Source: Acidithiobacillus ferruginosus
GTDB lineage: Bacteria > Pseudomonadota > Gammaproteobacteria > Acidithiobacillales > Acidithiobacillaceae
DNA length: 37,963 nt
Assembly: GCF_018854495.1 (NCBI RefSeq)
Contig: NZ_JABBDR010000013.1
Location: 1-37,963 of the forward strand
Direction: 5' to 3'
Shown here: piece after piece, positions 1 through 9,849 of the stretch
How the letters are laid out: every line of letters starts with the position of its first letter
How positions within the stretch are numbered: the first letter of the stretch is position 1
Made by a program: the position numbers and the translations under genes
Notes under the pieces: model-generated
Databases searched by the model: none
What the model saw: only the letters and a program-made list of their open reading frames with translations
What the model was told of the DNA's origin: nothing

Positions 1-930
1 CCCCGCCATGACCCGCGCCGCCAGGCCCCCACCCCGGGGATTGCGCGTCACGAACGGTACTGCCAGCAAAATCATCACCAGACCCACCCACGGATAACTC
101 ACCCGACGCCAGAACGCCAGGGCAAAGCGGTTCATGTTCAACGCCCCGCTCTGCAACGCCTGGTAACTTTGCCACAGGATGGGCAGGGTCATGGTGCGTG
201 TCGGGTGTGCAAAACTGCTCAGGGTGGCCGGGTGCAGGGCTACCGGCCAGGGCGTCTCCGTAACGGCCGTCATCTGTATCTGGTCGGGCGTGATCCTGAA
301 CAGCCGGACATCGTGGAGATACCAGTGCCCCCCTTGGAATACGGCTTCAGCGGCCGTCGTGATGGCACTGATGCCTACCATACCCTGGCGCACGTCGGCG
401 ATGTGCAGGTTCTGCAGAATCTTCCCGCCATCGCCCACTGTGCCCACCTGGATGATCTGTGTTCCATAGCGCAGCCATAATCCCCGCGGTCCCATATTGT
501 GGAAGCCCGCTCCCGGCTCACCGGTATTGGCCCACATCGCCTCGGCGGCGGGCGCCGTCACCGGTATGACCCATTCTCCCAGCGCAAACATCAGGCCGGC
601 ACCCAACAGTCCGACCAGCAGCAACGGCTGCTCCAGGCGCCAGACCGACCACCCCGACATGCGCAGAGCGATCACCTCGGAATGCCCGCTCAGGATACTC
701 ATCCAGACCAGGGCACCAAGCAGTAACGCCAGCGGGATCACATCGTACGCCACGTCGGGCAACTGCAAGGCGGCATAGGACAGCAGACGGGTCATAGACC
801 AGACGCCGTGCCCAGGCCCGGAGGATTTGGCGATGAGCTGGGCGATATAGACCAGCGTCAGCAGCATGGCCAGCACGAGGCTGCTATACAGCAACATGCC
901 GCGAAACAGCAAACGGTCGGCGCGTTTCAT
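1..930 (-). CDS. lptG: LptG, LPS export ABC transporter permease (partial, C-terminus off the window)
   Basis: This is an inner-membrane permease subunit of the LptB2FG transporter, which extracts lipopolysaccharide from the inner membrane and feeds it to the LptC/A/D bridge. The frame is open from the ATG at 930 to the window edge, giving 310 visible residues of the roughly 360 usual for the family. The N-terminus reads MKRADRLLFRGMLLYSSL and runs into membrane helices; a periplasmic beta-rich segment follows (about residues 125-260), and helices resume near the edge. The start codon overlaps the lptF stop as ATGA (927-930), so the two genes are translationally coupled. The order lptF-lptG, divergent from pepA, is the usual proteobacterial one. 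The identity rests on this context and on topology; the sequence itself diverges from E. coli LptG. Confidence 0.9.
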   Translation of the reverse strand, partial: MKRADRLLFRGMLLYSSLVLAMLLTLVYIAQLIAKSSGPGHGVWSMTRLLSYAALQLPDVAYDVIPLALLLGALVWMSILSGHSEVIALRMSGWSVWRLEQPLLLVGLLGAGLMFALGEWVIPVTAPAAEAMWANTGEPGAGFHNMGPRGLWLRYGTQIIQVGTVGDGGKILQNLHIADVRQGMVGISAITTAAEAVFQGGHWYLHDVRLFRITPDQIQMTAVTETPWPVALHPATLSSFAHPTRTMTLPILWQSYQALQSGALNMNRFALAFWRRVSYPWVGLVMILLAVPFVTRNPRGGGLAARVMAG

Positions 931-2048
931 GACGCAGGCCGCCCCCGCCAGGCGGGTAACATGGGCAGATCGCGGCTGCGCCGGAAAAAGGCATAGGCAG
1001 CTACCGCCAAAATCAGCAGGAGCACCCACAATAATCCGGGAAAAACCGGCATGCTGCCATTCATCATATGCTCTTTGACATAAACGACGATGTTATTGAC
1101 GGCCAGCAGAAACAGTATGCCCACCAGCATGCCCGCCGCCCGTCCGCCTCCGCGGGGCTCACTGTAGGCCAGGGGGATGGCCAGCAAAGCCAACAATGGC
1201 AACACCAGCGGCCAGAGCAGGCGCCACTCCAGCTCGGTGACGGCAAAGCGCATCCCGGTGCCGTGCAACTGGCGTACAAGCTGGGGCAAAGACGCGCTGC
1301 TCCAGTTGATGCCGCCGGGCGCGACGCCGCCGGTGTCCTGGTTGTCCAGCAATACCCGGTAGCGCGCGAAGGAAAGGACTTTGAACCCGTTTTTTCCCGG
1401 CTGCCCCAGGTAACGTTGACCATCCACCAGCACCAGGGTCAGGGCACCATCCTGAGCGGGCTTGACCTCGCCGTAAGCCGCTGTCGCCATATCCAGTTGC
1501 CCGCCCTGGGCAACAGACAAAAATATCTCCTGGAAGCGGTGACTGTTTTTACCGACGGCTTGCCCCACGTAAATCACCCTGCCACCGGGTAAATTCGTGA
1601 AACTACCGGGCTGCAGCATGGCCTCCGCCGCAGCGTTGGCGAGGCGTACCGATTCGGACTGCAACTCGCGCTGCGCACCGGGCGCCCAGGAAAGGGATAA
1701 AATCAGTTCCAGGCAAAAGACGCACGCCGCAACCACCGCGACGGGCGGCAGAAGTCCCGACAGCCCGGTGCCGGTACTTCGGATGGCCACCATCTCGTTG
1801 GAACGATAGAGGTTGCTGAACACCAGATAGACCGCGAAAAAAAAGGCCAGAGGCAGTACCATGACCAACAACGTCGGCAGCGCCAGTCCCAGCAATCGCA
1901 GAATGATCGACAATGGCAACTGCCCGGAGGCGACCTGCCTCAGCAATTGGGTCAACTGACCGATGGCCAGAATGGCGAGCACCACCAAGCTGGTCAGCAG
2001 AAAGGAGATCGTGAGATTGCGCACGACCTGCATACGAATGCGGGTCAA
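927..2048 (-). CDS. lptF: LptF, LPS export ABC transporter permease
   Basis: The partner permease of LptG in the LptB2FG lipopolysaccharide exporter; 373 residues, normal for the family. It has N-terminal helices (about residues 10-120), a periplasmic jellyroll-like domain (about 130-260) and three C-terminal helices (about 270-360). The chosen start is the TTG at 2048, because a GGGG-type ribosome binding site lies 8-9 nt upstream. The in-frame ATG at 2033 has no such site and would remove only five residues. A perfect TATAAT lies 18-23 nt before the TTG. The gene is divergent from pepA across about 115 bp and overlaps lptG by 4 bp. Confidence 0.9.
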   Translation of the reverse strand: MTRIRMQVVRNLTISFLLTSLVVLAILAIGQLTQLLRQVASGQLPLSIILRLLGLALPTLLVMVLPLAFFFAVYLVFSNLYRSNEMVAIRSTGTGLSGLLPPVAVVAACVFCLELILSLSWAPGAQRELQSESVRLANAAAEAMLQPGSFTNLPGGRVIYVGQAVGKNSHRFQEIFLSVAQGGQLDMATAAYGEVKPAQDGALTLVLVDGQRYLGQPGKNGFKVLSFARYRVLLDNQDTGGVAPGGINWSSASLPQLVRQLHGTGMRFAVTELEWRLLWPLVLPLLALLAIPLAYSEPRGGGRAAGMLVGILFLLAVNNIVVYVKEHMMNGSMPVFPGLLWVLLLILAVAAYAFFRRSRDLPMLPAWRGRPAS

Positions 2049-2065
2049 GCGGGCAACCCCTGGGG

Positions 2066-2071
2066 ATTATA
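2066..2071 (-). promoter_or_regulatory. Candidate -10 box of the lptFG promoter
   Basis: Read on the minus strand this is a perfect TATAAT, placing a start site about 12 nt before the lptF TTG, so the leader would be very short. I see no good -35 hexamer 16-18 bp upstream, so the promoter is only half supported. Confidence 0.4.
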
Positions 2072-2164
2072 CGCAAGACTTGATTCCCTGTGCCTCTGGG
2101 GCTTATTTTCTGTCTTTGACATCATCTCGAATTCCTCACCCATAAGATTACCAGGAGAACCGCC

Positions 2165-3667
2165 GTGGAGATAGCCGTACAGTGCCAGAACCCGACCACC
2201 GACAACAGTGACTGTGTGGTCGTCGGAGTCTATGAAGGCGGCATATTGAGCCCTGCCGCGACGCTGGTTGATCTGGCCAGCGGCGGCGCGCTCCGGACCC
2301 TCCTCGATACCGGAGATTTTACCGGCGACTGTGGTGACACGCAGTTGCTCTACCAGGTGCCCGGCATGGCCGCGGCGCGGATACTGGTTCTGGGCCTCGG
2401 TAGCCATGGTAAGGTCAAGGACAGTCAGTTCCGCAAAGCCGCACTCGCTGCGGCCCGCGCTTTGCGGGGTGCCCGCGTCGGGCGCGCCAGTCTGCACTTG
2501 CTGGACACCCCGGTGATACGTCGTTCCGCGCCGGCTTGCGCCAAAATACTGGTCCAGGCAGTGACGGACGCGGAGTACCACTTCGATCGGCACAAAAAAC
2601 CTGCGGATGCCCCACAACGACCCCTATCCGAACTGCGACTATCTGTTTCTGAAAACGATACCGCAGCGCTCGCGGAGCTTCAGGGTGCCGTAGCCGAAGC
2701 CCATGCAACGGCCCGCGCCGTCGCCTGGACTCGGGATATGGCCAACGAACCCGGAAATATCTGCACCCCCACATGGCTCGCTGAACAAGCGGAGGCCATG
2801 GCCGGGCGGCTGGGCATCAAAAGCACTATCCTCGGTCCGGACGCGATGGAAGCCCTGGGTATGCGCCTACTCCTCGGCGTGGCCCACGGATCCCGGCAGC
2901 CGCCCCGTCTGATCATTCTCGAATACCGGGGCGGTGCCGAAAATCAGGCACCTATCGTCCTGGTCGGCAAGGGTATCACCTTTGATGCGGGCGGCATCTC
3001 TCTAAAACCCGCCGACAAGATGGATGAGATGAAGTATGACATGTGCGGCGGCGCATCGGCCCTGGCAGCGATTCAGGCAGCGGCGGAACTCCAACTTCCG
3101 CTGAACATCGTTACCGTGGTGCCCGCTTCGGAAAACCTGCCCGACGGGCAGGCCACCAAACCCGGCGACGTCCACAAGAGCATGAACGGCCTGAGCGTGG
3201 AGGTCGTGAATACCGATGCCGAGGGACGGCTGATCCTTGCGGATACGTTGACCTATGTGGAGCGTTTCGAACCCGACGTGGTGATCGACATGGCCACCCT
3301 TACCGGCGCCTGCATCATCGCCCTGGGGCACCAGACGGCGGCGGTGATGGGCAATAATGAAGGACTCGTTCATGATCTCATCGCTGCGGGCAGGGAAAGT
3401 ATGGACCGGGTTTGGGAGTTACCCCTCTTCGAGGAATATCAGGAGCAGTTGAAGAGCCCGGTTGCGGATCTTTCCAACGTCGGTGGCCGGCCGGCGGGGA
3501 CCATCACCGCCGCCTGTTTTCTCTCGCGCTTCACCGAAAACTATCGCTGGGCGCATCTCGACATTGCAGGGGTGGCGTGGAAGAGCGGCGAACACAAAGG
3601 TGCGACGGGTCGCCCGGTACCGTTGCTGGTGGAGTATCTGCTGCGGCGGGCCCGGCAGGTGGCCTGA
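2165..3667 (+). CDS. pepA: Leucyl aminopeptidase (M17 family)
   Basis: Cytosolic dinuclear-metal aminopeptidase that removes N-terminal residues from peptides; in E. coli PepA is also a DNA-binding factor in cer/Xer recombination and carAB control. It has 500 residues, the usual length. The M17 signature NTDAEGR is at residues 349-355. Metal ligands expected from E. coli PepA are all present: Lys269, Asp274, Asp292, Asp351 and Glu353. The catalytic Lys281 and Arg355 are also present. The GTG start at 2165 follows an AGGAG site (about 2153-2157) with normal spacing. A TTGACA at 2116-2121 could be a -35, but its -10 is weak. It leads the rightward run pepA-holC-hypothetical-valS. Confidence 0.96.
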   Translation: MEIAVQCQNPTTDNSDCVVVGVYEGGILSPAATLVDLASGGALRTLLDTGDFTGDCGDTQLLYQVPGMAAARILVLGLGSHGKVKDSQFRKAALAAARALRGARVGRASLHLLDTPVIRRSAPACAKILVQAVTDAEYHFDRHKKPADAPQRPLSELRLSVSENDTAALAELQGAVAEAHATARAVAWTRDMANEPGNICTPTWLAEQAEAMAGRLGIKSTILGPDAMEALGMRLLLGVAHGSRQPPRLIILEYRGGAENQAPIVLVGKGITFDAGGISLKPADKMDEMKYDMCGGASALAAIQAAAELQLPLNIVTVVPASENLPDGQATKPGDVHKSMNGLSVEVVNTDAEGRLILADTLTYVERFEPDVVIDMATLTGACIIALGHQTAAVMGNNEGLVHDLIAAGRESMDRVWELPLFEEYQEQLKSPVADLSNVGGRPAGTITAACFLSRFTENYRWAHLDIAGVAWKSGEHKGATGRPVPLLVEYLLRRARQVA

Positions 3668-3679
3668 GAGGACCGCCGC

Positions 3680-4105
3680 TTGCCTGTCGCCTCGTTTTAT
3701 ACCCTGCCGCCGACTCTGCTTACCGCTCACGAACAGCGGCGCGGCATGTGCCGGGTGATCGCCAAGGTGTGGCAGGTCATGGGAGAAGCAGATATCCTGT
3801 GTCCGGATACGGAGGCCGGGCAAGCCCTGGATGACCTGCTCTGGACCTTCCAGGCGGGAGCTTTCGTGCCCCATGTCCGGGGCGCGGGAGAACCGGTACG
3901 CATCCACGAGAACGGTGCATGGCCCTTGCAGGGCAAGGCGCTGGTGCTCTGCGAGCTGGACGAATTGCCAGCGCCCCTCCCCCCCTGCGAGCGGCTCATC
4001 GACTTCATTCCGGTCGCAGAGCAACTACGCGGCTTCGCCAGAGAACGATACAGACAATTAAAGAACGCAGGATTCACCATGCAGGTGCATCCCCTGGAAG
4101 CCTGA
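3680..4105 (+). CDS. holC: DNA polymerase III chi subunit
   Basis: Chi links the clamp-loader complex (through psi) to single-strand-binding protein in the replisome. The product has 141 residues against 147 in E. coli. The C-terminal block FARERYRQLKNAGF matches the chi-family motif ARERY...AGF, and the central segment ALDDLLWTFQAGAFVPH matches the conserved LW...FVPH region. The start is TTG at 3680, preceded by GAGAGGA 7-8 nt upstream; no nearby in-frame ATG keeps the first beta-strand (ASFYTL). The gene begins 12 nt after the pepA stop, and pepA-holC-valS is a widely conserved order. Confidence 0.9.
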   Translation: MPVASFYTLPPTLLTAHEQRRGMCRVIAKVWQVMGEADILCPDTEAGQALDDLLWTFQAGAFVPHVRGAGEPVRIHENGAWPLQGKALVLCELDELPAPLPPCERLIDFIPVAEQLRGFARERYRQLKNAGFTMQVHPLEA

Positions 4106-4118
4106 CCGGAGACACGCC

Positions 4119-4799
4119 ATGGCAAGCATGACCACACGTAAGGAACCCGTCCTTGAAGAGCAGATGGACGTCGATGACGACGCCCCGCTGTTGCTCACCA
4201 ACCTTGTACGTCCGGGGCTACCGCCCCAGCTTTGGCGACATGCGGATGACGAAGCGCCGGAAGCCGTAAACCGTCCGGCGGCAGAGGCGGCGCCGGACCA
4301 ACTCCCTCCGCATGGTTCCGGGCCGGTGACGACGCCCGACAATCCCGCCGTCTTTTCCATGCGTTGGGAGGAGGCCGCGGCGCTGGGCAACGGCGCAGCA
4401 GCGGCTTCTGGAGAATATGCGCAGGCAGCCCCACACTGGCAGGATGACGCGGCGTCCCCGGAAACACTGCTGGAGACCACGACAACCGATGCCCCCGAAA
4501 CTGTCGGGTCAACCGCCGCGATGCCTCCCATGACCCTCGATTTTCTCAAAGACTTCGAAGAGTTGCTGTTCCGGGAGATCGAACGGCGAATCACCAACGA
4601 GATCGAAGGGCAGGTGACACAGCATCTGCAAACCGTCTGGAAGGAGCGGATCAGCCTGACGATCATGCGTACCCTTGCGCTGGAGGGCATCCAGTTGCGT
4701 GAAAGCCTGGCCGAAGATATTCGCAAATCGCTTCCGGAAATACTGCAGCGCGTCCTGCACGAAGGCCTGGACCAGATCAACGCCTCGGAAATTGAGTAA
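4119..4799 (+). CDS. Uncharacterised acidic protein between holC and valS
   Basis: A 226-residue protein I cannot assign to a function. The first ~135 residues are low in complexity, rich in Ala, Pro, Asp and Glu, and probably disordered. The last ~90 residues, from [14 protein letters not shown] onward, look helical with regular hydrophobic spacing, possibly a coiled coil or oligomerisation domain. There is no signal peptide or membrane segment. The ATG at 4119 has a GGAGA site 6 nt upstream. It lies 13 nt after holC and 11 nt before valS, so it is surely co-transcribed with both. Some beta-proteobacteria carry a DUF2486-type gene beside holC; whether this is related is a guess. The coding frame is supported by the tight spacing and ribosome binding site. 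Confidence 0.75.
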   Translation: MASMTTRKEPVLEEQMDVDDDAPLLLTNLVRPGLPPQLWRHADDEAPEAVNRPAAEAAPDQLPPHGSGPVTTPDNPAVFSMRWEEAAALGNGAAAASGEYAQAAPHWQDDAASPETLLETTTTDAPETVGSTAAMPPMTLDFLKDFEELLFREIERRITNEIEGQVTQHLQTVWKERISLTIMRTLALEGIQLRESLAEDIRKSLPEILQRVLHEGLDQINASEIE

Positions 4800-4810
4800 G
4801 ATACCCTACT

Positions 4811-7627
4811 ATGACTGACACTCTGGATCGCCCCTTCGCCCCCGCCGAAATCGAAACCCAATGCTACGTACGCTGGGAAGCCCACGGCCTGTTCCAGCCG
4901 AAAGGCAGTGGAGCCCCCTATTGCATCATGCTTCCGCCACCCAATGTCACCGGCACCCTGCATATGGGCCACGCCTTTCAGGATACCCTCATGGATATCC
5001 TCACCCGCGTCCACCGGATGCGCGGCGAGCGTACCCTCTGGCAGCCGGGTACCGACCATGCGGGCATCGCCACCCAGATGCTGGTGGAACGGCAACTGGT
5101 ACAGGAAGGTGGCGATCGCCACCAGATGGGCCGCGGTGCCTTTCTGGAACGGGTCTGGCAGTGGCGTCAGGAATCCGGTGGCCATATCACCCGGCAGATG
5201 CGACGGCTGGGAGCATCCTGTGACTGGTCACGCGAGCGTTTTACGCTGGACAGCGGACTCTCCCATGCGGTCACCGAAGTCTTCGTCCGCCTCCATGACG
5301 AAGGGCTGATTTACCGCGGCAAACGGCTGGTCAACTGGGACCCGGTCCTGCGTACCGCCGTCTCCGATCTGGAGGTCATCAGCGAAGCGGAGCAAGGCTC
5401 GCTCTGGCACATCCGTTATCCCCTCAGCGATGGCACCGGCTCCCTCGTGGTCGCCACCACCCGTCCGGAAACCCTGCTGGGCGACGTGGCGGTGGCGGTT
5501 CACCCCGACGATCCGCGCTACGCCGCCCTCGTCGGCAAGACCCTGCGTCTGCCGGTCATGAACCGTGAGATTCCCATCATCGCGGACGATTATGTCGATC
5601 CGGAATTCGGCTCCGGCTGCGTCAAAATCACCCCGGCCCACGATTTCAACGACTATCAGGTGGGGCAACGGCACAACCTGGCCCTGCTCAACGTCTTTAC
5701 CCCTGACGCGCGTATCCGGGACAGTATCGAGGTCTTCGGCGACGACGTCGTCGCCGGGGAGATTCCCGAGACCCTGCGCGGACTGGACCGTTATGCCGCC
5801 CGCCAGCAGATTCTCGCCCTGCTGGCGGCAGAAAACCTGCTGGAACGCACCGACGAACACCAACTCATGGTGCCCCGCGGCGACCGCTCCCAGGCCGTCA
5901 TCGAGCCCTACCTGACCGATCAATGGTATGTGCGGGTCGCCCCCCTGGCCGAACCCGCCATCCGCGCGGTGGAAGAAGGTCGCATCCGCTTCGTGCCGGA
6001 AAACTGGAGCAAAACCTACTTCGACTGGATGCAGCGCATCGAGGACTGGTGCATCTCCCGCCAGCTCTGGTGGGGGCACCAGATTCCCGCCTGGTACGGC
6101 CCCGACGGCAAAATCTTTGTCGCTCGTCGTGAAGAGGAAGCGCAGTCGGAAGCCGCCCGCCATTACGGCATGCCGGTGGTGCTGGAACGTGACCCGGATG
6201 TGCTCGACACCTGGTTCAGTTCGGCGCTGTGGCCCTTCACCACCCTGGGCTGGCCGGAAAAAACATCGGACCTTGCCCAGTTCTACCCCACCAGCGTGCT
6301 GGTTACCGGCTTCGACATCATTTTTTTCTGGGTGGCACGGATGATCATGATGGGTCTGCGCTTCATGGACGATGTGCCATTCCATGAAGTCTATGTCCAC
6401 GGTCTGGTGCGTGATGCCGAGGGCCAGAAGATGAGCAAGTCCAAGGGTAATGTCCTCGACCCCATCGACCTCATCGACGGCATCAGCCTGCAAGACCTCG
6501 TCGCCAAGCGTACCCGGGGCCTCATGCAGCCGCAGATGGCGGCCAAAATCGAAAAGGCCACCCGTAAGGAGTTCGCCGACGGCATTCCCGCCTTCGGCAC
6601 CGATGCCCTGCGCTTCACCTTCGCGGCACTGGCCACCCAGGGCCGGGACATCAAGTTTGACCTCAAGCGGGTGGAGGGGAATCGCAATTTCTGCAACAAG
6701 CTTTGGAACGCCTCGCGTTTTGCCCTGATGCAGACACCAAATCCGGCCGATCTGGAAGGCGAGCGCGAGCTGCTGGCGCCGGAACGCTGGATCATCGGTC
6801 GCCTGCAGCACTGCGAGGCGGCCGTCAACAGCGCCATCGACCAGTATCGCTTTGCCGACGCCGCCCAGGCGCTCTACCAGTTTTTCTGGAATGACTACTG
6901 TGACTGGTATATCGAGCTGAGCAAACCGGTGCTGCGCGAGGGCAGCCCATTTACCTCGGCGCAGCGGTGCGGCACCCGCAATACCCTGCTGCGGGTGCTG
7001 GAGGCTGGCCTGCGCCTGATGCACCCGGTGATGCCCTTCCTCACCGAGGAACTCTGGCAGCGGGTCGCACCGATGATCGGCAAGGCGGGTGACAGTATCG
7101 CCCTCGCCCCCTACCCGGTAGCCGATCTCGCCCGTGTGGATGCCAATGCCGATGCCGATACGGAATGGCTGATTGCCGTCATTCGCGCCATCCGCTCGGT
7201 GCGCGGCGAGATGGATATCCCACCGGGAAAACCTCTGCCCCTGCTCCTGCAGGCCGGCGATACCCTTGACCGGGAAAGGGTGGAACGCTATCAGTCCTGG
7301 CTCTTCGCCCTCAGCCGCCTCGCCAGTCTGGAATGGCTGGGCGCCGAAGTGGAAGCGCCGCCCGCCGCCTTGCAATTGGTCGGCGATCTGCGCGTCCTCG
7401 TCCCTCTCGCGGGGGTGATCAACGTGGCTGCCGAACAGACCCGCCTCGCCAAGGAACAACAGCGACTGGAACAGGATCGCGCCAAAACCGTCGCCAAACT
7501 CGGTCAGGAAAGCTTTCGCAGCCGGGCGCCCGCAGAGGTGGTCGCTAAAGAAGAGGAACGCCTGCGGGAGGTGGATGCCGCATTACTGCAACTGGGGGAG
7601 CAGGCACGGCGGTTAGCCTTGTTGTGA
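4811..7627 (+). CDS. valS: Valyl-tRNA synthetase
   Basis: Class I synthetase that charges tRNA-Val and edits mischarged threonine; cytosolic. It has 938 residues (E. coli 951). The HIGH-type motif HMGH is at residues 51-54 within [15 protein letters not shown], and KMSKS is at 540-544 within [14 protein letters not shown]. The CP1 editing domain lies between them, for example [17 protein letters not shown]. The last ~70 residues form the C-terminal coiled coil typical of ValRS ([17 protein letters not shown]). No strong ribosome binding site precedes the ATG, so translation is probably coupled to the upstream gene 11 nt away. Confidence 0.97.
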   Translation: MTDTLDRPFAPAEIETQCYVRWEAHGLFQPKGSGAPYCIMLPPPNVTGTLHMGHAFQDTLMDILTRVHRMRGERTLWQPGTDHAGIATQMLVERQLVQEGGDRHQMGRGAFLERVWQWRQESGGHITRQMRRLGASCDWSRERFTLDSGLSHAVTEVFVRLHDEGLIYRGKRLVNWDPVLRTAVSDLEVISEAEQGSLWHIRYPLSDGTGSLVVATTRPETLLGDVAVAVHPDDPRYAALVGKTLRLPVMNREIPIIADDYVDPEFGSGCVKITPAHDFNDYQVGQRHNLALLNVFTPDARIRDSIEVFGDDVVAGEIPETLRGLDRYAARQQILALLAAENLLERTDEHQLMVPRGDRSQAVIEPYLTDQWYVRVAPLAEPAIRAVEEGRIRFVPENWSKTYFDWMQRIEDWCISRQLWWGHQIPAWYGPDGKIFVARREEEAQSEAARHYGMPVVLERDPDVLDTWFSSALWPFTTLGWPEKTSDLAQFYPTSVLVTGFDIIFFWVARMIMMGLRFMDDVPFHEVYVHGLVRDAEGQKMSKSKGNVLDPIDLIDGISLQDLVAKRTRGLMQPQMAAKIEKATRKEFADGIPAFGTDALRFTFAALATQGRDIKFDLKRVEGNRNFCNKLWNASRFALMQTPNPADLEGERELLAPERWIIGRLQHCEAAVNSAIDQYRFADAAQALYQFFWNDYCDWYIELSKPVLREGSPFTSAQRCGTRNTLLRVLEAGLRLMHPVMPFLTEELWQRVAPMIGKAGDSIALAPYPVADLARVDANADADTEWLIAVIRAIRSVRGEMDIPPGKPLPLLLQAGDTLDRERVERYQSWLFALSRLASLEWLGAEVEAPPAALQLVGDLRVLVPLAGVINVAAEQTRLAKEQQRLEQDRAKTVAKLGQESFRSRAPAEVVAKEEERLREVDAALLQLGEQARRLALL

Positions 7628-7657
7628 TCAACGCCCACGGAAACCGGACACACCCGG

Positions 7658-9013
7658 ATGGCTAAACGCCCGATCTACCCCCTGGAGCCCCTGTTCGGGA
7701 GAATGCTCTCGCCTTTCGAACAGTTTCTGCGGCGGGCAACGGCGGGTGGCATCGTTCTCATCGCGGCCACCATCCTCACCCTGATTCTCAGCAACTCAAC
7801 CTGGCACACCGCCTATCACGCGTTCTGGGAGCAGCATCTCAGCCTGCACTGGGGTAACTGGATATTTGATCAGAGCCTGCATCACTGGATTAACGACGGG
7901 CTGATGGCGGTGTTCTTTTTTGTGGTCGGGCTGGAACTCAAGCGGGAATTTCTGGTCGGAGAGCTCTCCTCGCTGCGGGATGCCGCCTTGCCGGTCATCG
8001 CCGCGCTTGGCGGCATGCTGGCCCCGGCACTGATTTATCACCAGTTTAACCCGACCGGCCCGGCGGCAGACGGTTGGGGAATTCCGATGGCGACGGACAT
8101 TGCCTTCGCCATCGGAATTCTCGTCCTGCTCGCCTGGCGCATCCCCCGCAATCTGATCATTTTTCTGACCGCCCTGGCCATCGCCGATGATCTGGGCGCA
8201 GTGCTGGTCATCGCGATTTTTTACACACCGGCGCTCCATGTCAAAGCGCTGATGATCGCCGCGCTCTTGCTGCTGGTCTTGCTTTTGTTCAACCGGAGCG
8301 GCGTTCGTCGTATCCTGCCCTATCTGCTGGTCGGGCTACCCTTCTGGTATTTCGTGATACTCTCCGGAATCCATGCCACGGTGGCCGGGATTCTTCTGGC
8401 TTTTACCATCCCGGCGCGGGGCCGCATACTGCCGGATGAACTGGCGGACAACCTCAGTGCCCACGGACAACACCTGCGCGATACCATAATCCACAGCAAA
8501 CGTCTGGATCCTCTGGTCAACGGACAACTTGCCGGGATCATTCAGGACATCCGCAACCTCAGTGTCGCCGCGCTGGCTCCCCAACAACGTCTGGAGCATG
8601 CCATTCAGCCCTGGGTGACTTTTGCGGTCCTTCCGGTTTTTGCGCTCGCCAACGCCGGCATCCATTTTGCGCACATCTCCGTGAACATGCTGTTCAGTAG
8701 CGTTACCATCGGTACCTGCCTGGGATTGGTATTGGGCAAATTCCTGGGCATCAGCCTCAGCAGTTGGCTGGCCGTGCGCCTCAAAATCGCGCGGCTGCCT
8801 GCCGGGGTACGATGGCGGCACCTGCTGGGCGCTGCCTGGCTCGGCGGCATCGGTTTTACCATGTCTTTATTTATCGGCCAACTGGCCTTTGGCGATCCGC
8901 GTCTGCAAGAAGAAGCCAAACTCGGTATCCTGCTCGCATCGCTGATAGCCGCAAGCATAGGTTTGCTCTGGCTGTTTCAGGTAAGCCGCAAAAAAGGAGA
9001 CGTACTCGCATGA
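7658..9013 (+). CDS. nhaA: Na+/H+ antiporter NhaA
   Basis: Inner-membrane electrogenic antiporter exchanging internal Na+ (or Li+) for external H+. It has 451 residues with about 12 hydrophobic segments; E. coli NhaA has 388, and the excess is in N-terminal, loop and C-terminal extensions. The ion-binding aspartates are all present: Asp147 in MATDIAFAIG matches E. coli Asp133, and Asp177-Asp178 in ALAIADDLGA match Asp163-Asp164. The ATG at 7658 is 31 nt after valS with only a weak ribosome binding site. The stop overlaps the nadC start (ATGA, 9010-9013), so NhaA and NadC are co-expressed although functionally unrelated. Confidence 0.95.
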   Translation: MAKRPIYPLEPLFGRMLSPFEQFLRRATAGGIVLIAATILTLILSNSTWHTAYHAFWEQHLSLHWGNWIFDQSLHHWINDGLMAVFFFVVGLELKREFLVGELSSLRDAALPVIAALGGMLAPALIYHQFNPTGPAADGWGIPMATDIAFAIGILVLLAWRIPRNLIIFLTALAIADDLGAVLVIAIFYTPALHVKALMIAALLLLVLLLFNRSGVRRILPYLLVGLPFWYFVILSGIHATVAGILLAFTIPARGRILPDELADNLSAHGQHLRDTIIHSKRLDPLVNGQLAGIIQDIRNLSVAALAPQQRLEHAIQPWVTFAVLPVFALANAGIHFAHISVNMLFSSVTIGTCLGLVLGKFLGISLSSWLAVRLKIARLPAGVRWRHLLGAAWLGGIGFTMSLFIGQLAFGDPRLQEEAKLGILLASLIAASIGLLWLFQVSRKKGDVLA

Positions 9014-9837
9014 TCCCCGCTGACGTATTACACACGGTACAAGAGGCCCTCGCCGAAGATATCGGCAGCGGTGACCTGACCGCAGCACTCATTCCGGCAG
9101 ATCAGGAATTACGCGCGCGCATCATCAGCCGGGAAGCCGGCATTCTTTGCGGACGTCCCTATGCGGATGCCACTTTCGCCGCGCTGTCCCCCGCACTTCA
9201 GATCCACTGGCAATTGGCCGAAGGCGCGTGGATGCTGCCCGATCAGGAAATCTGCAGCATTGCCGGTCCTGCCAGGGCCCTGCTCAGCGGCGAGCGCACC
9301 GCACTGAATTTCCTGCAGACGCTCTCCGGTACCGCCACCCAGGTCAGTGCTTTTGTCGACATGCTGCGCGGCCATAAAACCCAGCTGCTGGACACTCGTA
9401 AAACCATCCCCGGCCTGCGTCAGGCGCAAAAATATGCGGTGCGCATCGGTGGCGGACACAACCACCGACTGGGCCTATACGATGGCATTCTCATCAAGGA
9501 AAATCACATCGCTGCCTGCGGCAGCATCGCGGCGGCACTGCAGGCGGCCCGGCAACTGGCTCCGGCACTCACCCGCATCGAAATTGAAGTGGAAAACCTG
9601 AGCCAGCTGGAAGAAGCGCTGAGCGCGGGTGCCGACATGATCCTTCTCGACAACTTTACCCTGGAGGATTTGCGCCATGCCGTGCAGCGAGTCGCAGGGC
9701 GTCTGCCCCTGGAGGCATCGGGGAATATGGGCCTGCACAATATCGCTGAAGCGGCGGCCACCGGCGTGGATTTCATTTCCGTGGGCAGTCTCACCCGCCA
9801 TCTGCGCAGCCTGGATCTGTCGCTGCGCCATCTCTGA
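9010..9837 (+). CDS. nadC: Quinolinate phosphoribosyltransferase (decarboxylating)
   Basis: Converts quinolinate and PRPP to nicotinate mononucleotide, the third step of de novo NAD synthesis; cytosolic. It has 275 residues, normal for the family. Family signatures are visible: SGERTALNFLQTLSGTAT, LDTRKTIPGLRQAQKYAV, GGGHNHRLGLYDGILIKENH and, near the end, EASGNMGLHNIAEAAATGV. The start is the ATG at 9010, preceded by AAGGAGA with 9-nt spacing; the frame stays open upstream inside nhaA, but that extension has no family homology. It overlaps nhaA by 4 bp and ends 12 nt before the convergent neighbour. nadA and nadB are not in this window. Confidence 0.96.
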   Translation: MIPADVLHTVQEALAEDIGSGDLTAALIPADQELRARIISREAGILCGRPYADATFAALSPALQIHWQLAEGAWMLPDQEICSIAGPARALLSGERTALNFLQTLSGTATQVSAFVDMLRGHKTQLLDTRKTIPGLRQAQKYAVRIGGGHNHRLGLYDGILIKENHIAACGSIAAALQAARQLAPALTRIEIEVENLSQLEEALSAGADMILLDNFTLEDLRHAVQRVAGRLPLEASGNMGLHNIAEAAATGVDFISVGSLTRHLRSLDLSLRHL

Positions 9838-9849
9838 GCCTTGCTCCGC

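Noticed and set aside
2116..2146. TTGACA as -35 of a pepA promoter
   Set aside because: The hexamer is perfect, but the only -10-like sequence is 19 bp away and would put the start site inside the ribosome binding site; not listed as a feature.
5228..7459. A 743-codon open frame on the minus strand opposite valS
   Set aside because: valS on the plus strand is unmistakable; the opposite frame is His/Gly/Asp-rich with no recognisable domain, the usual antisense shadow of high-GC DNA.
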